Part shown: in pieces, positions 51,301 through 62,900 of the stretch
How the letters are laid out: the number at the start of each line of letters is the position of its first letter
How positions within the stretch are numbered: the first letter of the stretch is position 1
The notes under the pieces: generated by a model
Database searches by the model: none
What the model saw: only the letters and a program-made list of their open reading frames with translations
Told to the model about the DNA's origin: nothing
Origin: Tachypleus tridentatus
Lineage: Eukaryota > Arthropoda > Merostomata > Xiphosura > Limulidae
Assembly (NCBI RefSeq): GCF_004210375.1
Contig: NC_134830.1
Span: 169,267,874 to 169,331,873 of the forward strand
Direction of reading: 5' to 3'
DNA length: 64,000 nucleotides
Translations under genes and position numbers: made by a program

Positions 51301-52422
51301 TTGGAGTATGCAGGAAGCAAGCAGAAGAATGGGAAAGTTATGTATGTTTATGTGTTGAATGACTAGATAAACATGCACATTTATGCTTTTGAATAGAGAA
51401 AAGAAGTTATATAGATTAATGTGTTGAGGGAGTAAATAAATGCATACCTTTGTACTTGTAAATAGACAAAGAATGAAGTTAAATAGATTCTCATGTTGAA
51501 AGACAATAAACACATTTATACTACTAAGTACTTAATAAGGATTTCTGATTGAATCAATTCTCAAATTTATATTATAAAAAAAAATACCTTTTTCTGCCAT
51601 GTACAATAAATATTTTAAAAATACGGTAGTCACCTTAAATTTTAATTGTAAGCGTAAATTTAAAGTAATGCATGACTACTGCTAAAATGTAACCTTTAAA
51701 ATTGTAACAACCAAATGCATGCATCATCACATTAAAGTCACTGTAGGGTCAACAAAATTCAGGTTTATTTGAAACAATGACCAGTTTACCCACAAAAACT
51801 ATTAAAATTCAAAATTAAGATACTGTTAAAAATAACAGAAAAATTTCTTGACTTTATACACACAAAAAAGAGGATGGTATTGTTTAAAGTTTTGTTCATT
51901 TCATCACATAGTATATGAGAATAATATGTAAACGTGACTGTAGCTTTTATTTTGTCCAGTTATGTAGGTATTCAATAAAACATTTACAGAAAGTTTCTCA
52001 AATAATTATCTTATAAAATTTAAATTTGACTATTAAAATTCAGAGTTGTATCAGCCGTTTTAATTATTGTAGGAATTTCAAGGGATATAAAACCTAATGA
52101 ATGGGTTTAGAAGTTTATGAAAGCAGAGGACTGGATCTTTGAGAAAATTAAATTTTCTGTGCAGTCTTTCAGTATTTAGATGTGTACTTTGTTGTTTTCA
52201 GTCACTGATCAAACTACAGCAGAAGGAATGGACCCAGGAGAAACTGCCGATCTTATACTCAGTGCAATAATGTCGAGACAAGACGATGTCATTCTTGCAC
52301 CAATGACGCCAAGGCTGGCTGTTGTTTTACGTACTATTTGCCCTCCTCTTTACTTCCATCTGATGAAGAATAGAGCTTGGAGAATTCGGAAAAAGATAGC
52401 AGATGAACATCATAGAGATTAG
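39357..52422 (+). CDS. DHRS7B: DHRS7B-like short-chain dehydrogenase/reductase
   Basis: Six coding exons, 39357-39537, 45104-45207, 45911-46130, 47113-47205, 50027-50179 and 52202-52422, join in phase at GT-AG sites into 323 residues; human DHRS7B has 325. An N-terminal membrane segment (about residues 11-30) precedes the NAD(P)-binding TGASSGLG (52-59). NNGG is at 134-137, VSSVQGK holds Ser187, and YAASK gives Tyr200 and Lys204, so the SDR catalytic set is complete with the usual 13-residue Ser-Tyr spacing. The C-terminal [14 protein letters not shown] fits the family. DHRS7B (PexRAP) reduces acyl-DHAP in ether-lipid synthesis at peroxisome and ER membranes; this role is taken from the family. 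The ATG at 39357 is chosen because TTTTCTTTACAG just before 39351 looks like a splice acceptor. An in-frame ATG at 39330 would add nine residues. Intron 1 holds a DIRS-like element and intron 4 a LINE and a SINE. Confidence 0.95.
40212..40330 (+). mobile_element. SINE family A, 3' fragment
   Basis: Only the body end is left: TTAGAGTAGCCTCAGAGTTG, CCTTCCATCTAATCTGTTAG and GGGATGGCTAGCATAGATAG. Old, in DHRS7B intron 1. Confidence 0.7.
40540..44170 (+). mobile_element. DIRS-like (tyrosine-recombinase type) retroelement, broken
   Basis: About 3.6 kb inside DHRS7B intron 1, same strand as the gene. The ends are inverted repeats: about 40540-40690 pairs with about 44030-44170 (shared pieces include GCCACAAGCCTTCTGCTCC on the left strand). 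Between them lie stretches that resemble a DIRS-type first reading frame (about 40.97-41.7 kb) and a reverse transcriptase region (about 42.0-42.5 kb). The element is broken in many places and looks old. Family assignment is from the inverted ends plus recalled protein patterns. Confidence 0.6.
44171..45103. other. Right part of DHRS7B intron 1
   Basis: AT-rich intron. Positions 44171-44230 repeat, loosely, a stretch at 43820-43880 (GAGAAGAAGGAAGTGC versus GAGAATAGGGAAGTAC), probably part of the end structure of the DIRS-like element. Confidence 0.35.
46540..46935 (+). repeat. Diverged tandem repeat in DHRS7B intron 3
   Basis: Degenerate units of about 115-150 bp share GAATATCTATATACAGGTAC, then CATGGATACCTAAG, then TTAGTGCTTTGGAG. 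Two units (46665-46780 and 46780-46900) are clear and at least one older unit precedes them. Open frames on both strands here follow from the repeat and lack domains. Confidence 0.6.
47340..49200 (-). mobile_element. CR1-like LINE, minus strand, decayed and interrupted
   Basis: On the minus strand, from right to left, there are pieces of a CR1/jockey-type reverse transcriptase: [86 protein letters not shown], then [16 protein letters not shown] and the C-terminal KVTRMIP. Frame changes and stops occur throughout. Between SHKR (about 48590) and the next piece (about 48190) lie roughly 390 bp that are not LINE. It occupies DHRS7B intron 4 in antisense. Stretch 47340-47400 may belong to a different retroelement end. 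Confidence 0.75.
49808..49920 (+). mobile_element. SINE family B copy
   Basis: Family B plan: GGTAGCTCAGTAGTAAGTTT, GGGCTTATAATATTAAAAAT, a weakened B box (GGTTCAGTGCTC) and TTGAGCTTTGTGCTTAATAA with an A/T tail. In DHRS7B intron 4, sense strand. Confidence 0.7.
50180..52201. other. DHRS7B intron 5
   Basis: Plain AT-rich intron. The minus-strand open frame at 51262-51513 comes from a loose repeat of about 80 bp (ATGTGTTGAATGACTAGATA and related copies near 51350, 51420 and 51490) and is not a gene. Confidence 0.4.
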
Positions 52423-55400
52423 CATAATGTGCCAAGTATTCCTTACATCTAGTGCAGGACCAAGTTAGACTGTGATTAATGTCAAGAAAACTAGTTTTAA
52501 TTTACCAAAGATCAGTAAACACAAATACTGCCATACATATACCATCTTTGTTATTGTACGTTAATAACCTACAAATCAGATGTTTCTCTGAGGAAAGTAA
52601 TTTTTAGTTTCTGTATTGTTTGAAGTTTAAATTTTTGATAACAATAGAAACTTGTTGTATAGCTTAACCCTAAAATAAACCCACTTACTGGAGGTAAAAA
52701 CCTCTTAAGAAGAAACTGCTTGATATACACCAGTGGAAAAAAAAAGGTAATTTTCAGCTTGAGTTTTGTTGGCTCTTATTTATTCCAGTTAAACTTTTGA
52801 CATTATACAATTAACTACCAAAGGTGTAAATTATTCTAAAATAAATAGCTCATAAAACTTGTAAATTTGTTAAAGCCCCCACCCTTCTAAAGTGTCCTTG
52901 AAATCTGTAAAGAGCAAGTGTTAAAAACATAAAGCAGTGTTTTCTAGGAGCAAGGTGATGAGGCTGATAACAACATAATAACAACAATAACAATTACACC
53001 AGTAGTTTGTTTTTGTTTTGGAAGGTCATAAGTCAAGTTAGAGTAGCAACCTAAAGCTTCAAGTGCTTTGTTTGTAAGTCTAAAAGCATAAATCCAAAGT
53101 ATTACTGATTGAGAATTTAAGGAAATTGGTAAGAACTTTACATGTAAACAGTTCTTGAATGAGGTCAAAAACTAAATGATTTATTAATTAAGAAATTACT
53201 TAAATTGCTTAATGTTTTTTATAATTTTTTTAATTCACTTTAATAGCAAGAAAATGCACAGATAGAAATGTTGTATTATGTTATCAAACCTAACATCAAC
53301 ATTAAGCCTAATCAGGCATACCATTAAGTATCAAGCAAAGTTTCAGCAGTGTTTACTGTTATTTTTACATTTTTCTAAAATGAAAGAAAAGATATTTTGT
53401 TAGTAATATTCCAATATTTGGAAAACTAAACTGTATATTTGTTTTATATATAACAGCAACAACAACAACAACTATTTTAAGTTAATCCAAATTAAATGCA
53501 TTTTTGAATTCCATAGATATATAAATTAAACTCTGATAGTTTTTTTTTGTATCAATAAAGTTAGGATATTTTATCTGTTCCCAGTAAAACAGTCTGTTTT
53601 ATTTATTATACCTCTTGGTTTTATGTGGCATTTAGAACTTTTCAATAAAGTAATTAGAAATTTTCTGTAAAGGAAGACAAAAGAAAAATTGAAAAATTTA
53701 AGAGTAGAGTTAAAAACAACAAAAACACATCTTGATGTATTGTCACAAATATTAAGCCTAAAAGAGTTTATTTTCTAGCACTAGTAACCTTGTTGTGTTT
53801 CTTCATTATGTTATATAATTCTTTGAAGAAACTGTTTGTATCAAATGTCTTAATCAGCTAGTCTAGAACAATTCTTCATGTATGTGTGCCACATAATTGT
53901 ATCATTGTTGAAAGAAAATACAGAATCGTGGCCATAAGTACCTATAAAGATTTTCTATAGCATATGTTAGTGGTTCTCAAACATCTTGGTATTCTTTCCC
54001 AGTTCTTTTATATATCCATTTTTAAAATGTTATATTTAGTGTTCAATGGAACACGGACAAGCATTTAATTTGGCAAGAATGAAATAAACATAACTTTTAA
54101 TATTAACTTTAGTAAATCAATTTATTATGTTAGATATGCAAGTGATAACAATATTGCTTTTAGTGTGAACACATTATTCACAACAGTGAAAACAAATAAT
54201 TTTTATGGTAACTTTTTTCCCCCTAAATTTTATCACAGTCTCTTGAAATATGTTCATTGCAACTTTCCTTCAGTGTGGTACCTCATTTTAAAAACCATTA
54301 AACTATATAATATAGTAGTGTTGTATTAACATTTTTAGTCATCAGACTAAGTCTTTTTTTATGTAATTGTGTTGGTAAATAATGCTATTTAGGATGAAAA
54401 CTATCCAGTTTGTTCAGATTTTTTAATTTATATACATGTCATAAATATGCTGATATTCTCAGCTGGTCAGCCTTTAAATATAATTCAATTTTCATTTCTG
54501 TATGTTAAGTTCACATGATAAAAAACAACGTCAATGATTCAAAATTTTATGCTAGTCATTGTATGGGAAGTTTCAAAAAGTGTGCAGTTCATGTAATACA
54601 TATTGATAGCTTATATTCTGTTTTGGGTTATGTTATCTCACTGTGTTTGTTTAAATGGTTCATGAAAATGTGCATTTGATAATTCTGATATGTTATAGAT
54701 TATTTTTCTATCTATAGAAAAGAGAATGTTTTATTTCTCTCAAACTGTTTAAAGATGATGGGTTCAATATTTCATTGAAGAAATCTTTGTGTAGTATAAA
54801 TAAATAGAAGTTATGTGAAGGTCAATTCACTTTGTACATTTCAGTTATTTTATTACTATAGTAGAAGTTTAATTTATGAAACTGAACAGATTTAATCAGA
54901 AGATGAGACTTCAAAATGAAAAGGTGGTTTAGTTACTATCTTTGTATAAATTATAAATTTTAGTTGAAGATAGAAATTTTTATGAAAAAGTAAAATGCAT
55001 ATTAACTCATTCCACTGCTGGGATGAATTGTGCTTCTCATATTTACAACTATGAAGGTTGGAGTTCAATTCCTTTGATCACAATTATAAAATTGCAAAGT
55101 ATATATATCTCATTACTTGAACTTCAAAATTTAGGATTCCAAAATGAACATAATTCTGTGGAAATGAAAAGAAAAATGCCTCCTACTCTGTTATCTTTAA
55201 TATTTTTGCAATAATTAATCAGTAATAGAATGCTTGAGTTTTTTTGTTAAACAAAATTAATTATACAAATATGGCTTGATTTGAAGGTCTAACCGAACAT
55301 AATGAATATGAAAATATTTAAGGAAAATAGAAAAGTTCGACAAAAAACTAGAATTTAAGAATATTTTAGATCTGGTGTTTTATAATCATAATTAAAATGC

Positions 55401-56039
55401 CTGTTTATTTTCCTCCTAAGTCAGTTTCATTTTTAAGTTACTAAAGAAAGGAATTAATTAATACCACTGATAAACTATTAATAGTTTAATGTTTGTAAAG
55501 ATCTAACTGAAACCAAAACTCAGATGACTGTTGACAGTGGTCATTAATCCATTTGTAAAAGAGTTACCTATAAGTTTGATGAGCACAGAAATAAAAAATT
55601 GTTTACTTTTGACTGTAATTGGACTTGAGCAAACTAGCATTGACTTTTATTTTCTATTTAAATTAAACTTCATGCAAGTTTATTCCTATTGCTAATGTGT
55701 ACCATAAACAGTCAAATTTTTATTTTCAAAAGAAGAAAAAGGCTTACTTGTAAAACATAAAACTGTTTGTTTATTAAGTAAGCCAGTCGTTATTAATGTT
55801 GTAACAAAAGGTTTATAGGTTTATATTCACAACACTCATTTGTTTCAATCAAAACAGGAGGAGTCAAGAATTTTAGAATAAAAATAATGGTAATTGAGTA
55901 GTGATATTCCAGAAACTGGTTCTGTTGCTAGTCTTCCATTACTATTTAGTTGTGACAGTAATGTTTTATTCACTGCTTATTATTAATGATGGCCATTAAG
56001 TTAAATGAATTCAGGTTAAGTAATTAGCAGGCGAGATCA
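52423..56039. other. DHRS7B 3' flank and intergenic stretch
   Basis: The DHRS7B 3' UTR lies at the left. Candidate poly(A) hexamers are AATAAA at 53554-53559 and 53644-53649. The rest, up to the peroxidase 3' end, has no supported gene. Open frames at 52944-53168 and 55023-55214 lack domains. Confidence 0.35.
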
Positions 56040-56500
56040 CCTACAAAAGTTGTAACATTTTCAAAACGAGACCCAAAACTCGAGAGCTTTCAAATAGTTA
56101 ACTATTCTTCTTTAGGTGAATACAGGGTTATGTGTAATGAGTCTAATGAAATATATGAAAGTCAATATCATAAACTGAATGTTCAATATGAGTTGTCTTG
56201 AGAGCTAGCTAATAATAACCTAGAGTTGTGTCAAGTTCATAATAGTTATAGGAATTGTTAATTAATTTATATAAAGATAAACAATAGAAATAAATTTAAA
56301 TAGTGGCAAAAGGCAGTGGAAAATAGAGAAAATAATAATGTAGCTCAATATACAGGAAATCAAACCTACATATACATATATAAATATAAGGGAGAATAAT
56401 ACTAGTAATGTAAAACATGTTTAATCGTGAATTTAGTTTTGGAAATCATTTCAAGACTACTTGAAGGTGCTCAAGTTTTAGGTCTTGTTTTGAAAATGTT
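56040..56500. repeat. Inverted repeat pair, arms about 45-55 bp, 330-390 bp apart
   Basis: The left arm (about 56050-56100) in reverse reads CTATTTGAAAGCTCTCGAGT then TTTGGGTCTCGTTTTGAAAA. The right arm (about 56450-56500) reads CTACTTGAAGGTGCTCAAGT then TTTAGGTCTTGTTTTGAAAA. The arms agree at about 80-85 percent. Probably the ends of an old foldback or retroelement. Confidence 0.6.
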
Positions 56501-56962
56501 AAGAAAATGTCCACTTTTAAGATGTAATGAAAAACTTACAACTATAATGGTCAGTGAAAATATAACAGGGACTAGATGTGACTGGTATAAGGGCAGAATT
56601 AAACAAAAAAAACCTTCAGGTGTTAAAAAAATCATGAGAATTCTATTATAAACATAAATTAAAACATAGCTTTGAATACTTCTATAATACTATATATACA
56701 GTTACAGGAACTGAAGGAATATTTAGTAACATATATAACAGTTAAAACAGTAGTATATTTATTGTTTTTTTATCATTCACAAGAAAAAGAAATTTCATGG
56801 TACGTAAGATTGAAGGTTACATACAGAGAAATATTTGTTATATGCTTAAATTAGTATATTTTATGACTATGTACATAAAACAAAGAAAGTCATTTCCCAC
56901 TAACTATACATAAAAAGATATCAAATCACAGATACACTTTGAAAAGAGGGAACTGCTTCATA

Positions 56963-59900
56963 TCAACCAGGGCTCTCTATCCACTTATTCAAGTTCAGGT
57001 TTGGAAGACTGGAACTATTACACAACACTCGAGGGTTCCTACAGAAAAAACATTTTTTTTTTAATATTCTCAACATACGTACATGTGTCAGTTACTTGCT
57101 GAGTACATATTAATCAAGTGAAAAGAAGTCAATGTTTGAATACTGACCAGATTTTAATAATAGGAGATAGTTATATTGCCTTTATAAGTGAAGACAGGTT
57201 TCTCATTAATGTATTGTTTTTTGTTCCTTGGTTGATTGATTAAAAATCCTATGGTCCAATTCATAGTTAAGGCCTTGCAGAAATCACATCTATGTGTTCC
57301 TCCATTTATTTACACATAACTGTTAACAAGGTTGAAAATGGATTACAGAAATTTTTTTTTTTTCTGAGCCATCTATGTTTTTATTATTTAACATCATTGC
57401 CTTAAACAGGTACAAGAATAAAGACAGAATGTGTTTTGAATTTTGCCCAAAGCTATACGAGGGTTATCTGCACTAGCTGTCCCTAATTTAGCAGTGTAAG
57501 ACTCGAGGGAAAGCAGCTGGTCACCACCACCCACTGCCAACATTTGGGCTAGTCTTTTACCAACGAATAATGGGATTGACTGTAACATTATAAATGCCCC
57601 TACGGCTGAAAGGGCGAGCATGTTTAGTGCGACGGGGATTCGAATCCGCGACCCTCGGATTACGAGTCGAATGCTTCAACCACCTGGCCATGCTGGGCCC
57701 AGAATAAAGACAAACTTGTATATAAACAAGCTGAGGTAATAATGTAAGCCAGTATTTTTTACATAGACTTTCACTTGAATGAAAAAACACAGGAAAACTC
57801 ATAATAAAATTGTGGTCTGCATAAAACATTTCAATTAAGACTACATCCAGTTCTTCAGGATTGCATAGTAGTTAGTACAATAACGTTTTTACTTACAAGA
57901 CCTGAAATTGTTTGGGATATGTTTATTTATTAATTAAATACTTTCTTACCATCTAACATGCCACTGTTCCATTGGTCTGCGTTGAATAGTCATAATCTCA
58001 TCCATATTATCACACAAGATTCGAGCAAAAGATGTTTTCCTCAATTCCTGAAGTTGTTCTAGGAAAGAATTGCAATATTCAGGTATCAAATTTTTACCAA
58101 CTGTATACTTTATACCAATTTTACTGTTAATATTTCATTAACTAACGTACATGTTAATGTTTTAAATAATGCTAGTAGTAGTAGCATTTATCAGTATTTC
58201 AGCAAATTATCAAGGGCTGCCTTTAAAAAAACAACAAAAACAAATAGTTTTGATAACTTATACTCGTTTAAAACTATTAGCGCAGATAGCTCTCGAGTAG
58301 CTTTGCATGAAATTCAAAAAACAAACAAGTATTAATTGAAAAATTAACCCTTCCTAACGGCGCATTTATTAACTAACTCGGATGTAATAGAAATGCAAGT
58401 TGTTAAGCCTCGTATATTCATTGGTTGTAATATTAAGTTTACTAACCTCACTATCTGAGATATTAGAAAAAGAGAGAGATAGACACACTTGAAACTTTTG
58501 TTTTATAATTATTTACATGAAGTTTAATAATCCATTTTAAAACAAAAACATACTAAAACAATTAGAAAAGGAATACTTAGTTTGTGTTTTATAGTAGTTG
58601 TGTATTATGACACTAAATGTGCGTTACACTAGAAGTATTATAATAGTAACTTTGTCATAATAAAAGTTGTGTATTACAGTAGTTATATATCATAACAATA
58701 GTTGTGTATTATGAAAAGAAAATCAATAAATGAACGTGCCTGCATTAACGCCAGTAACTAACCCAATTAATCCGATCAAAATGACAGAGATAATCAACGT
58801 TAGACAAAAGCAAAGTACGTTTTTGGCATTCTTTATATAATTTTTTGTCTGAATAATTTACAAAAAACCATGAGATTGAGAATAAAATCATGAATCTTTC
58901 AATAACCAACTGCACCCAATCACCTGACAAATCTCTACTATTATAGTCATTTTAACAATTCTAGTAATGCCAGTAGCGTCACTGCTTGGTAGATAGTTAA
59001 GTCAAATTGTGAAAATACTTTTACCAGTGTAGCGAATACATTTAAACACATGTTTTCTAAATGAAAGAGTTTAAAAATTAATAGGTATTTGTGTGTGTGT
59101 AATATATGTACACACTTTTTAATATATCTTTATCTTTTTGGTGCAATTTTTTTTACAATTTGTGAATATCTTATATCTTTAGTTTTGTTATAACAATATG
59201 TAATTTGCTTTTAATTGAACACTAGTTTACATAGAACAGTAGTACTAAATACTGACAAATAATTTTACAGTACTGTTTTACAACGTTAAGCTTGCGGATT
59301 TATAACGCTGGAAATCTGGTTTCGATGCATGTGACGAGCGCGGCACAGATAATCCATTGTGGTTTGTTTTTTAATTTCGCGCAAAGTTACTCGAGGGCTA
59401 TTTGCGCTAACCGTCCCTAATTTAACAGTGTAAGACTAGAGGGAAGGCAGTTAGTCATCACCAGCCACCGCTAACTCTTGGGTTACTCTTTTATCAACGA
59501 AAAATGGTATTAACCGTAACATTATAACGCACCCACGCTAAAAGGGCGAGCATGTTTGGCGTAACGGGGATTCGAACCCGCGACCCTCGGATTAGGAATT
59601 GAGTGCCTTAATCACCTGGCCATGCGAGGCGAATGCATTGTGTTTCTATGTACTTAAACAAACAAACAAACAGAAACTGGCCTTTTCAGGTACCACAGTA
59701 ATTCTGTAAATTATGACCAACTAAAGTCAAGTACTAGGCGTCACAATTAACTTTCAAAGTGTTTTAATAGCGGCGTCCTCGGCGGTCAAAATTCTCATAC
59801 TTCATTTTCCTTTACATTAAATAAACACAAAAAAAACAAAGTTTTATTATTTTAAGCCCACTCAGTGTTCATTTAAGCAATATGAAGACATCATCTACCT

Positions 59901-62900
59901 ATTAAGTGTTTGATAATCAAATAATCTAAACAAGAAGCGGAACTAGCACGAGGGGTAATGTCTTAGAGTTCCGCGACGCCTTGAGGCCTTAACTGGTATT
60001 ATCTTCTGAAAAAAAGAGGTTCCGATTAGTTCTTTGCCCCGAAGCACCTGAACTGTTTGTTCCGCCACTGGTCCAAACCCATTTGTTTATCTTTATTGTT
60101 TCTTGATTGTTAAATAGCCACAGTTATGATTTACGAACTTTACATACGTAGTTACACGTATTTTGTACATTGTTATGGACGACAGCTCAATACACGAACG
60201 ATAAGAAAGGTAACATTTACAAGAATTGTAAATTTCACTTAAAAACTTTGTGATGTATTGTCGTGAACAATAAATACTCAGAAATGTGAACGTAACAACC
60301 CGATAATGCACAAAAAATGACGTTCGTCTTAAAATTATGTCGTCGTGTATTTTATGGTTTTTTTACCTGATGAAAAGGAAGATTCAAACCCCCCATTTTC
60401 ATACCAAAATCTATCACCGATTCTGGAATTTTGAAACTGTTGAGCAATAATACAGGCAAATGTGGGTCCGACCAACCCCCCAATTACTGGTTTCTCCGCT
60501 AGGCCTGCTATGTAAAGATCGATGTCGTCCACGGTTCTGTAACAAACAAATTATCGTTACACACAAAATAAACAAATATATATATTTTAAATCAAGTGCA
60601 AAAATGTAGAACAGAATTCTAACTTATCACAAAATGTACTGTTGTTATTTGTCACAACAAAGCACATTTACACACACACACACATTTATATACACTGCTG
60701 GCCAAAATCTTACTACATGTATCTATAAAGATAGTAGTGAGATGCACATTGGTTTTATGGTTTCCCATTGCATTTTGTTATTTCTTCCACAGTAATCTGT
60801 TTCTTAAGGAACTGTGTTAACAATTTAAGTAGATAATCTCATGGTTTATAGTGAGCTGTTTTCAACATACACTACTAGCCAAAATCTTAAGGCCACTGAA
60901 CATAAATAAAAAAATATGCATTTTGCATTGTTAGACTCAACCAGTTATTTGAGTAGAGCTCCAAAAGATAAAAATAAGAAGAGAAAATAAAAATAAAAAA
61001 CGTTTTAAGAATTTAATAGGGAAAATGTGAACACTATGAAATTAGCCTAAATACTGGCTGGTCAAAAGTTTAAGACCATACCAAAAAGAAGTCCTAAACA
61101 GGGTAGGAAATGCCCAACAAGTGGTCTCAGTAATGAGTTGCATGGCTGTCACTGCAAATAACATCAAATATTCGCCATCCAACCCCAAAAATTTTCAATA
61201 GTGTTCAGTTCGGGCGACACGCTGGATGGTCCAAAAGAATCACGTTATTCGTCATGAAAAACTCCTTTGTCCTTCGAGCATTGTGGATTGCAGCATTGTC
61301 CTGCTGAAGGATTCAGTCATTTCCACACAAGTGAGGGCCTTCAGTCAATAAGGATGCTCTCTCCAACATGCCAATGTAGCCAGCTGCTGTTTGACGCCCC
61401 TGTATAACCTGAAGCTCCATTGTTCCATGGAAGAAGAAAGCACCCCAGATCATGATGGAACCTTCTCCACTGTGTCATGTGGAAAATGTCTCCGGTGGGA
61501 TATCCTTATTGTGCCAATAACGTTGGAAGCCATCTGGACCATCTAGGTTAAATTGTTTCTCATCAGAGAACAAAATCTTCGTCCACTTTTCTACGTCCCA
61601 TGTTTGGTACTTCTCAACAAAGTTTAACCGAGCTGTTTCGTGGTGTTGAAGGAGGCGTGGCTTTTGAAGACGTTTACGGTTTTCAAAGCCTCTCTCTCGT
61701 AGATGCCGTCTTATTGTTCCTGAGTTGCATTCTGCGTCCGTAAGGGCCTTAATCTAGTTCAGCGATTGGCTGGTGTCTTCCCGGACAACCCGTCGAATCC
61801 TCCTGTTGAACGCCGGTGAAATTTTCTTGGGCCGACCACTTGAAATTCTCGTTCTGTAATCCTCAGGGTCTTTTAAGAAATTTGCAACAGCAGTTTTACT
61901 ACGCCCAATCTCACCAGCGATGGCACGTTGGGAGGTTGACAACGCTTATGCTTGAACATAAATGACTAAATTTCGTTACGTGTTTACCGATTAACGCTTC
62001 GTTTAAGTATGGTCTTAAACTTTTGAGCAGCTAGTATTTAGGCTAATTTCATAGTGTCCACATTTTCCCTATCAAATGCTAAAAAAGTTTTTTATTTTTA
62101 TTTTCCCTTTCCTTATTTTTTATTTTTCGAAGCTCTCCTCAAATAAGTGGTTGAGTCTAACAACGCAAAATGCATATTTTTTCTTTATGTTCATTGGCCT
62201 TAAGATTTTGGCCAGCAGTGTATATATATATATATATATATATTAACCAAAGTTACCAACAGTATATCTGATATGTATGTATATCTGTTCCACTCTATCC
62301 GTTTCCTGATTTATAAGAACCATTATGTGACATCTACTGGTATGCTTTGAAAATTATTCGATTTTAAAAACAACCTTTAAAAAATGTTTTTTTGTTGTTG
62401 TTAAGTTGCCGCGCATAGCTGCTCGAGAGATATTCTGTGATGATAGTCCGTAATTAAACAAGAGATAGCAGACAAGTGGTCAATACTACCTATCGCCAAC
62501 TTTTTACTAACGAATAGTGAGATCAGCCGTAATATTATAATGCTCCCCACGACTGAAATAGCGAGTATGTGTGGCGACGAGTTTTGATTCGGCGACTCGC
62601 AGATTGCAAGTCAAGCGCTCTAATCACCAAACCATTAATAATAATCGAGACACTTTCTATGTCACGTATAGTTTTCTGTTTCATCGTGAATTTAAAAAAA
62701 TACGTCTAACACACCACTTTTCTCTTTTGAACGAGAAACGCATTATTAGTCTTAAATAATGAATTGTATAAGATTATTAACCTATGGTTAACTTACTCGT
62801 ACATTTCCTCGAGTCTTCTGATGACATTATCTTCCATCAGACCTTGAAGATCGCTAAAAGAGTATACGGGCATGAGACTACAGTAGCGCCGCCAATCGGT

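Noticed and set aside
57394-57829. Open frames of 75 and 90 codons on the minus strand
   Set aside because: They are the family A SINE and its flanks read through; the arginine-rich strings come from the tRNA-like head.
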